From assembly GCA_012959845.1 (NCBI GenBank), contig DUCL01000228.1, positions 5,312-11,469 on the forward strand: a DNA stretch of 6,158 nt, given 5' to 3'. Under the pieces are notes generated by a model. The model did not search any database. It was not told the DNA's origin and saw only the letters and a program-made list of their open reading frames with translations. This stretch comes from Candidatus Poseidoniales archaeon. Its GTDB lineage: Archaea; Thermoplasmatota; Poseidoniia; Poseidoniales; Poseidoniaceae. Shown here one piece after another: positions 1 to 4,002 of this stretch. The translations under genes and the position numbers were made by a program. Position 1 is the first letter of the stretch. The number at the start of each line of letters is the position of its first letter.

Positions 1-85
1 TTACTTACCGGCATTATTCATCACCAATCTCCCGCAGGACTTAGAGAATACGCTATTATTTGCACATCAGGACTGGTATGAATAG
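1..85 (+). other. Possible 3' end of a convergent gene (unresolved)
   Basis: Two plus-strand frames run open from the first base. Frame 1 reaches a TGA at 79-81 (26 codons, ending TSGLV) and frame 2 a TAG at 83-85 (27 codons, ending HQDWYE). Either could be the C-terminus of a gene entering from the left and overlapping the 3' end of ABCE1 by 15-19 bases. Two frames open over 26-27 codons can also occur by chance, and I recognise neither peptide. The third plus frame closes at 42 and the minus strand holds several stops here, so nothing else is coded. No U-rich terminator for ABCE1 is visible in these bases. Confidence 0.2.
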
Positions 86-1845
86 AAATCACCGGCCTGA
101 CGTTGTTCCCTATCTTTCCTTGATTCAGACTTGTTGATTCGTGGCCGCTTAGAATCATGGTCACGACGGAAGGTGATATTGACTCCCGAAAGGAAACGAT
201 TCATTCCTTCTTTCAATGGGAAAGGGCCTTCGGCTTTTCCGACTTTGCCACCTTCGCCCTCAAACACTAGAAGAGAATCTGCTAAGATATCGATAAAGTA
301 GACATCGTGGTCAATCACGAATGCGGACTTCTCATTTGCTTCCATTGTCCTTCTAATCGCCTTTGCTGCCTCCATTCTAGCACTAGCATCAAGATGGGCG
401 CTTGGCTCGTCAAGCAAGTATAAATCAGCCTCTCGGCCAAGACAGATAGCAATTGAAACCGCCTGCCTTTCTCCGCCGGACAACTTCTTGACACGTTTTG
501 GTAATAATTCATCAATCCCTAATACCTTGATCACATTGCTATGGTATTCCCCACTTCTCCAGCGTGGGCCTATCTCGCTATCCAACCAAACTTGAACTGT
601 ACAATCCATATCGACATCAATATGCTGAGGTTTGTAGGAGATACTACAGCCACTGCTGACCCACCCTCCATCATATTCATGCTCTCCTGCAAGAATTTTA
701 ATCATTGTAGATTTACCAGTTCCATTGGGACCGACTACTCCAACAACTTCGCTTCTATGAACGGCTCCATCTCCGGTTTCTAATTTGAAATCACCTAATT
801 GCTTTTCCAAGCCACCCCAACTGATTACTTCGTTGCCAAGTTCTGCTCCATGGGCACGGTGATTTAGGAACTTTATCGGTTTGTCACGGATACGAACATT
901 TTGTTCTGGCAAAAAGCCATCCAGGTAGGTATTTATCGCTTGCCTGGTAGAACGAGCTGGCGTAAATATTCCAAATGCTCCTTTCTTCCCATATACGATG
1001 TGAATCAAATCCGCTAAGACATCGAGCACTGCCAAATCGTGCTCTATTACTAGAACTCGTTTAGTCTCTGCTAACTTCTGAATAATTTTTACAATTCTCA
1101 TTCGTTCGTGGATATCTAAGTAGGATGATGGCTCGTCAAAGAAATAAACATCAACATCACGCAATAGTGTTGCGCATATCGCCATTCTTTGCAATTCTCC
1201 ACCGGATAATTGTTGTACAGTTCGGTCAAGGAGATGAGAAATACCTAATTCAGTTGTCATCTCATCAAACATATTTCTCTCGTCAACTTTACTCAGCAAG
1301 TCACGAACTGTTCCTTGAATCCTCTTTGGCAATCGGTCAATGTTTTGAGGCTTTAATGCAACTTTTATTTTTCCTTCCCGAACTGAAATGAAGAAATTCC
1401 GCAATTCGCCTCTCGGCAAAGTCTCAATAATTCCATCCCAATTACATTCTTTGTCCATCCACTCTCCTAAGTTGGGGATTAGGCGGCCTGAAAGTGCGTT
1501 AATAGCAGTTGATTTGCCCATGCCGTTTGGTCCAAGGATTCCTACCACGCTTTCTTTACTCGGTGTAGGTAATCGGAACAAACGGAATCCATTCATTGAA
1601 TAGCGATGTATCATGTCCTGTTCTAATTCGCTAGGTAAATTCTCAATGATTATGGCATCGTGTGGACATTTATTGATACATATTCCACATCCAATGCACA
1701 AACTCTCGGAAATAATTGGTTTACCTGAACGGTCATCTAAGATGATACATTCTTGGCCGTTTCTAACCGGAGGACAAAATGCATGACACTCGTCATTACA
1801 TTTCTTTGGCTGACAACTATCTTCTCTCAAAACTGCAACTCGCAT
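67..1845 (-). CDS. ABCE1/Rli1 ribosome-recycling ATPase (Fe-S ABC protein)
   Basis: This 592-residue cytoplasmic twin-ATPase matches the usual full length of archaeal ABCE1. Family knowledge: with aRF1/Pelota it splits 70S ribosomes into subunits after termination or stalling and stays on the small subunit. Seen: an N-terminal two-cluster ferredoxin-like domain, with cluster 1 cysteines at about C11, C16, C20 and C24 and cluster 2 as CIGCGICINKC (C50, C53, C56, C60). NBD1 has Walker A GPNGMGKST (105-113), signature LSGGELQR (213-220), Walker B FFDEP (D237, E238) and switch H269. A hinge follows (about 300-340). NBD2 has Walker A GPNGTGKST (372-380), signature LSGGE (455-459), LLDEP (D479, E480) and H513. 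The C-terminal EGMNRFL and ITFRRD stretch is typical of the family. The start is fixed by a strong Shine-Dalgarno sequence and the MRVAVL N-terminus. Odd: the second signature continues RQAVSIA instead of the usual LQRVAIA. It lies 106 bases downstream of the L10e gene on the same strand and is probably co-transcribed with it. Confidence 0.97.
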   Translation of the reverse strand: MRVAVLREDSCQPKKCNDECHAFCPPVRNGQECIILDDRSGKPIISESLCIGCGICINKCPHDAIIIENLPSELEQDMIHRYSMNGFRLFRLPTPSKESVVGILGPNGMGKSTAINALSGRLIPNLGEWMDKECNWDGIIETLPRGELRNFFISVREGKIKVALKPQNIDRLPKRIQGTVRDLLSKVDERNMFDEMTTELGISHLLDRTVQQLSGGELQRMAICATLLRDVDVYFFDEPSSYLDIHERMRIVKIIQKLAETKRVLVIEHDLAVLDVLADLIHIVYGKKGAFGIFTPARSTRQAINTYLDGFLPEQNVRIRDKPIKFLNHRAHGAELGNEVISWGGLEKQLGDFKLETGDGAVHRSEVVGVVGPNGTGKSTMIKILAGEHEYDGGWVSSGCSISYKPQHIDVDMDCTVQVWLDSEIGPRWRSGEYHSNVIKVLGIDELLPKRVKKLSGGERQAVSIAICLGREADLYLLDEPSAHLDASARMEAAKAIRRTMEANEKSAFVIDHDVYFIDILADSLLVFEGEGGKVGKAEGPFPLKEGMNRFLSGVNITFRRDHDSKRPRINKSESRKDREQRQAGDFYSYQS

Positions 1846-1849
1846 ATTC

Positions 1850-1857
1850 TCACCTCC
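1850..1857 (-). promoter_or_regulatory. Strong Shine-Dalgarno site for ABCE1
   Basis: On the minus strand GGAGGTGA ends four bases before the ABCE1 ATG, a near-perfect anti-16S match at suitable spacing. It decides the start codon. Such a site suits an internal gene translated from a longer mRNA, which supports co-transcription with the upstream L10e gene. No comparable site precedes the other three starts in the window. Confidence 0.85.
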
Positions 1858-1921
1858 CTTTATTCATTCGTATTGGCCGTCGGTATTTGGTATCCGCGCC
1901 ACGACAACAAGATGTGATGCT

Positions 1922-1947
1922 TGATGAGGGAGCGAATCCCTGCATCA
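1922..1947 (-). other. Stop-proximal RNA hairpin in the L10e-ABCE1 spacer
   Basis: On the plus strand TGATG AGGGA, then five loop bases, then TCCCT, one bulged base and CATCA form a 10-bp stem with a single bulge (1922-1931 paired with 1937-1941 and 1943-1947). In the minus-strand mRNA it begins about four bases after the L10e stop codon. An alternative outer pairing of TGATGC (1915-1920) with GCATCA (1942-1947) is also possible. It could affect mRNA processing, 3'-end protection or the L10e:ABCE1 expression ratio. The pairing is visible; the role is inference. Confidence 0.5.
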
Positions 1948-1951
1948 GTAG

Positions 1952-2491
1952 TCAAATTAGACCCTTAAGGTGCTCATGACCCGCAATAAGGCGAATTGTA
2001 CAAGGTGTTGGCATTTTCATGCTAGCCTTGCGCAATGAATCACGTGCTAATAGGTAATGTTCAGGATCTGTTTGAATTGACATAATTCTCTGGCCACGCT
2101 TAACACGGGCTGCTGTTCCGACATTCTTTCCGAATGCGCAACGCATTCCTTGAGATACACGGTCAGCACCTGCACCTGTTGCTTGCTTATTCTCTCGCAA
2201 TACATGATGAGGGAAGGTGTGTACGCGCAAAGCATATCCATCCATTCCTGTAATTTTACGAATTGTTGAATTAGCAATAACACGGCCTGCTTCGAGTGCC
2301 TTGTGCTGAATTTGCACATTGTTATCAGAGCGTAATTCAATGATTACTTTGAAATTACCAAGTTCAGCAGCTCTACGATTACCGATGTAGAATTTCAATA
2401 TACGATTGTTAGGAACACCACCAATATACTTGCGACGAGTATAAGCCGGTCCTTTCAATTGACGATACATGGATGCTGGTTTTCGTGCCAT
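1952..2491 (-). CDS. rpl10e: Large-subunit ribosomal protein L10e (uL16 family)
   Basis: This 179-residue protein is of normal length for archaeal L10e, counterpart of eukaryotic RPL10 and bacterial L16. In the family it sits between the central protuberance and the peptidyl-transferase region, with a conserved loop near the P site. Seen: the N-terminus MARKPASMYRQLKGPAYTRR; a central EAGRVIANSTIRK stretch (67-79); the HHVLRENKQATGAGADR segment (95-111) covering the P-site loop, with R99 about where RPL10 carries Arg98; and GMRCAFGKNVGTAARVKRGQ (115-134). The frame stays open upstream to 2641, but the ATG at 2491 gives the conserved N-terminus, so the 50-residue extension is rejected. No clear Shine-Dalgarno sequence precedes it; the bases before the ATG read GGAAGTATACAT. 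It is the first visible gene of a probable operon with ABCE1 and is transcribed away from the plus-strand membrane protein. Confidence 0.97.
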   Translation of the reverse strand: MARKPASMYRQLKGPAYTRRKYIGGVPNNRILKFYIGNRRAAELGNFKVIIELRSDNNVQIQHKALEAGRVIANSTIRKITGMDGYALRVHTFPHHVLRENKQATGAGADRVSQGMRCAFGKNVGTAARVKRGQRIMSIQTDPEHYLLARDSLRKASMKMPTPCTIRLIAGHEHLKGLI

Positions 2492-2643
2492 ATGTATACT
2501 TCCGAGCAACCTTGCGACCAATGGTTCCCTTATCATCCCTTTGATTGACATCCTTCTCATCAAATAATGAAATATCGCAAAATAGCACCCATTCAAACAC
2601 TTCCATGAAAGCCTTCTTTTGCCCCCACCCCTGCCAAGCAACT
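2492..2643. promoter_or_regulatory. Divergent promoter region
   Basis: This 152-base spacer separates two divergent starts (L10e at 2491 minus, membrane protein at 2644 plus), so it should hold promoters for both. The most AT-rich patch is at about 2562-2586 (AAATAATGAAATAT, then AAAATAG) and is the best place for TATA-like elements in either direction; from there both transcripts would have leaders of tens of bases. No strong consensus TATA box sits about 26 bases before either ATG, so leaderless transcription is not clearly supported. Open frames cross this spacer both ways but do not resemble protein. That it is regulatory follows from gene layout; exact sites are uncertain. Confidence 0.5.
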
Positions 2644-3855
2644 ATGGCAGGTCGCTGGCGTAAGTTGCTGGAGGAGGAAAGTGAGCACCAATGGCTCGCA
2701 ATTAGCCTTTTTTTCATATTCGCCATCATAGGCGGATTCGCTATTGAAGGAACTAGCACTTTGGCTGGCGTTGATTTGGGCGCTGGCGAGGCTATGCACG
2801 ATGACAGTCGGGTTCTCGATGTTGTTTATTTTGGCAGCGATGGCAGTGTTGCCAGCCAACTAACACACATGTATGTCCCAGGGCAAGGACATTTTCTTTA
2901 CATCCAGGATTCTGCTGAAACAGCCAATATGATTTATCAGCCATCGGAATATGACAAAGGTGATGAAATCCGTTTTATGAATGAAATGGACGGCGATAGG
3001 GCAATGCTATCTATTGCTAGCACCCAATTAGTTGAAATCAATCTCAATGGACAATGGATAAATTGGAATATTAACTCTACTGATGACTTTTGGATAGATG
3101 ATTATCAAGAAAACGGAGGGCCTGATTCTGCTATGATAGTCACTCAAGAAAATGATGGCACTTCAACGATTAGAGCATTGTCATATTATGTCGCTTCACC
3201 ACCAATGGTTAATTCCAATTCAGTCAATTGGGATAACATAGTCCATCTATCACAAGATAAGTGGGTGGCAACAGGTACTATCGCCAATGCCCAAAGTTCT
3301 GGTGACAGTCCGGCAAGTCCGAGTGTACGCACTGCGATTGGAATCGTTGAATGGCAAGGAAACCTCTCAGTGTCGCCTGTTTTGATCTCATTTACAACGG
3401 GTGAAGAAGGACAAATACACAACTCATTCTCAACTGGTAACTCACAAGTAATAATCGCTGCAAATACTGGTGCATATCAAATTGAAGATGATGGTTCAAT
3501 CACCCATCTTGACCTTCCATCTCAATCTGCAATTACAGATTCAAAGGGATATACTTGGTTTATTGGGCAAAAAGGAACGACATCGATTGCTAGTTTCAAT
3601 GACGGAATTGTTGAGGTCCAGGAATTGGCTAAACCAATTCCACTGGAAATAGAAGTCTCCGAATATGAAGATGGTGTGATTTTCATGCATGGAATGGATG
3701 ATAATGGCGCATTTGAATTGATGACGATTGACCTTACAGCACAGAACTCTATAGAGGCTGGAAGAGGGTTTTTGAACTTTGCATTTTTAACTTCATGTAG
3801 CATTATATTAGTTGTGATGGGCTGGACAGCATTGGATAGATATCGTAACTATTGA
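2644..3855 (+). CDS. Unrecognised two-anchor membrane protein with large beta-rich outer domain
   Basis: I do not recognise this family. From the ATG at 2644 it has 403 residues. A short charged N-terminus (RWRKLLEEESEHQ) precedes a hydrophobic segment at about 17-34 (WLAISLFFIFAIIGGFAI). About 340 acidic, Ser/Thr/Asn/Gly-rich residues follow, then a second hydrophobic segment at about 376-397 and a basic tail DRYRNY. Charges predict both ends inside and the middle outside. The middle has repeated short hydrophobic strands with turns such as GSDGS, EDDGSITHL and YTWFIGQ, at roughly 40-60-residue spacing, suggesting a beta-propeller-like fold. Sequons NST and NLS could be N-glycosylated. There are no obvious catalytic motifs. 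The frame is open back to 2545 with ATGs at 2545 and 2605; 2644 is preferred because MAGRWRKLLEEE leads straight into the anchor and the longer version adds an odd Cys/Pro/His-rich stretch. No Shine-Dalgarno sequence is seen. It is same-strand and upstream of mutS, but a functional link is unproven. Confidence 0.8.
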   Translation: MAGRWRKLLEEESEHQWLAISLFFIFAIIGGFAIEGTSTLAGVDLGAGEAMHDDSRVLDVVYFGSDGSVASQLTHMYVPGQGHFLYIQDSAETANMIYQPSEYDKGDEIRFMNEMDGDRAMLSIASTQLVEINLNGQWINWNINSTDDFWIDDYQENGGPDSAMIVTQENDGTSTIRALSYYVASPPMVNSNSVNWDNIVHLSQDKWVATGTIANAQSSGDSPASPSVRTAIGIVEWQGNLSVSPVLISFTTGEEGQIHNSFSTGNSQVIIAANTGAYQIEDDGSITHLDLPSQSAITDSKGYTWFIGQKGTTSIASFNDGIVEVQELAKPIPLEIEVSEYEDGVIFMHGMDDNGAFELMTIDLTAQNSIEAGRGFLNFAFLTSCSIILVVMGWTALDRYRNY

Positions 3856-3889
3856 ACCGTGCATTGACTAATTGAAAAAGTTGAAAACA

Positions 3890-3905
3890 TTTCTGTTTGT
3901 TTTCT
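3890..3905 (+). terminator. U-rich tract, possible archaeal terminator
   Basis: TTTCTGTTTGTTTTCT begins about 35 bases after the stop codon of the membrane-protein gene. Archaeal RNA polymerase often terminates at U-rich runs without a hairpin, so this is a reasonable 3' end for that transcript, separating it from mutS. The run is interrupted by C and G, so termination may be partial. Confidence 0.4.
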
Positions 3906-3912
3906 GGAGTTA

Positions 3913-3929
3913 TTCCTCCTACGGAGGAA
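3913..3929 (+). other. Perfect 7-bp hairpin before mutS
   Basis: TTCCTCC (3913-3919) pairs perfectly with GGAGGAA (3923-3929) around the loop TAC. An alternative pairs TATTCC (3911-3916) with GGAATA (3930-3935). The 3' arm contains GGAGG, a Shine-Dalgarno-like core held in the stem, but no gene starts at the right distance from it. It could aid termination after the upstream gene or lie in the mutS leader. The function is unknown. Confidence 0.45.
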
Positions 3930-4002
3930 GGAATAGCGATAATCTTCATGTGCTCTCGTCATTGACCATTACATCCGGCGTGAGCGTTGACGGGGTTTTG
4001 GC

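Larger units (their letters stand above)
1846..1951 (-). other. L10e-ABCE1 intergenic leader
   Basis: This 106-base spacer lies between the L10e stop codon and the ABCE1 start. In transcript order it holds a hairpin just after the L10e stop, then about 60 unstructured-looking bases, then the Shine-Dalgarno sequence. No U-rich tract directly follows the hairpin, so efficient termination between the two genes looks unlikely. No tRNA cloverleaf or convincing archaeal TATA box is evident, so a separate ABCE1 promoter cannot be shown or excluded. Confidence 0.6.
3856..4002 (+). other. Spacer upstream of mutS
   Basis: This 147-base non-coding stretch holds the U-rich tract, the 7-bp hairpin and about 70 further bases before the mutS ATG. 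I see no strong TATA box near -26 (only a weak CATTACAT at about -37 to -30) and no Shine-Dalgarno sequence; the bases before the ATG are GGGGTTTTGGC. A five-codon ATG reading frame (3948-3965) lies inside it and is probably chance. mutS may have its own weak promoter here or be read through from the upstream gene. Confidence 0.4.

Noticed and set aside
541..1603. Plus-strand open frames inside ABCE1 (541-783, 1125-1391, 1388-1603).
   Set aside because: They lie antisense to a well-conserved gene with every motif intact, and their peptides resemble nothing known.
1913..1947. Box C/D guide RNA suggested by TGATGA at 1922-1927.
   Set aside because: No matching D box (CTGA) or C'/D' pair at proper spacing on the same strand; the bases are better explained as a hairpin arm.
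1846..1951. tRNA or other structured RNA gene in the L10e-ABCE1 gap.
   Set aside because: No acceptor stem, T-arm GTTCRA or anticodon arm is visible; only one hairpin is present.
2492..2641. A 50-codon N-terminal extension of L10e in the same minus-strand frame.
   Set aside because: The conserved L10e N-terminus MARKPASMYR begins at 2491, and the added stretch does not resemble the family and crosses the divergent promoter region.
2545..2643. Longer N-terminus of the membrane protein from the ATG at 2545 or 2605.
   Set aside because: The added residues are Ser/Asn-rich then Cys/Pro/His-rich with no protein-like pattern, and they would use up most of the divergent spacer. 2605 remains possible.
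2047..2859. Minus-strand open frames at 2047-2340, 2409-2759 and 2593-2859.
   Set aside because: They are out of frame with L10e or antisense to the membrane protein, and low in protein-like character.
3948..3965. Five-codon leader peptide (MCSRH) upstream of mutS.
   Set aside because: It is very short, its nearest GGAGG is too far away and paired in a hairpin, and no regulatory codon run is present.
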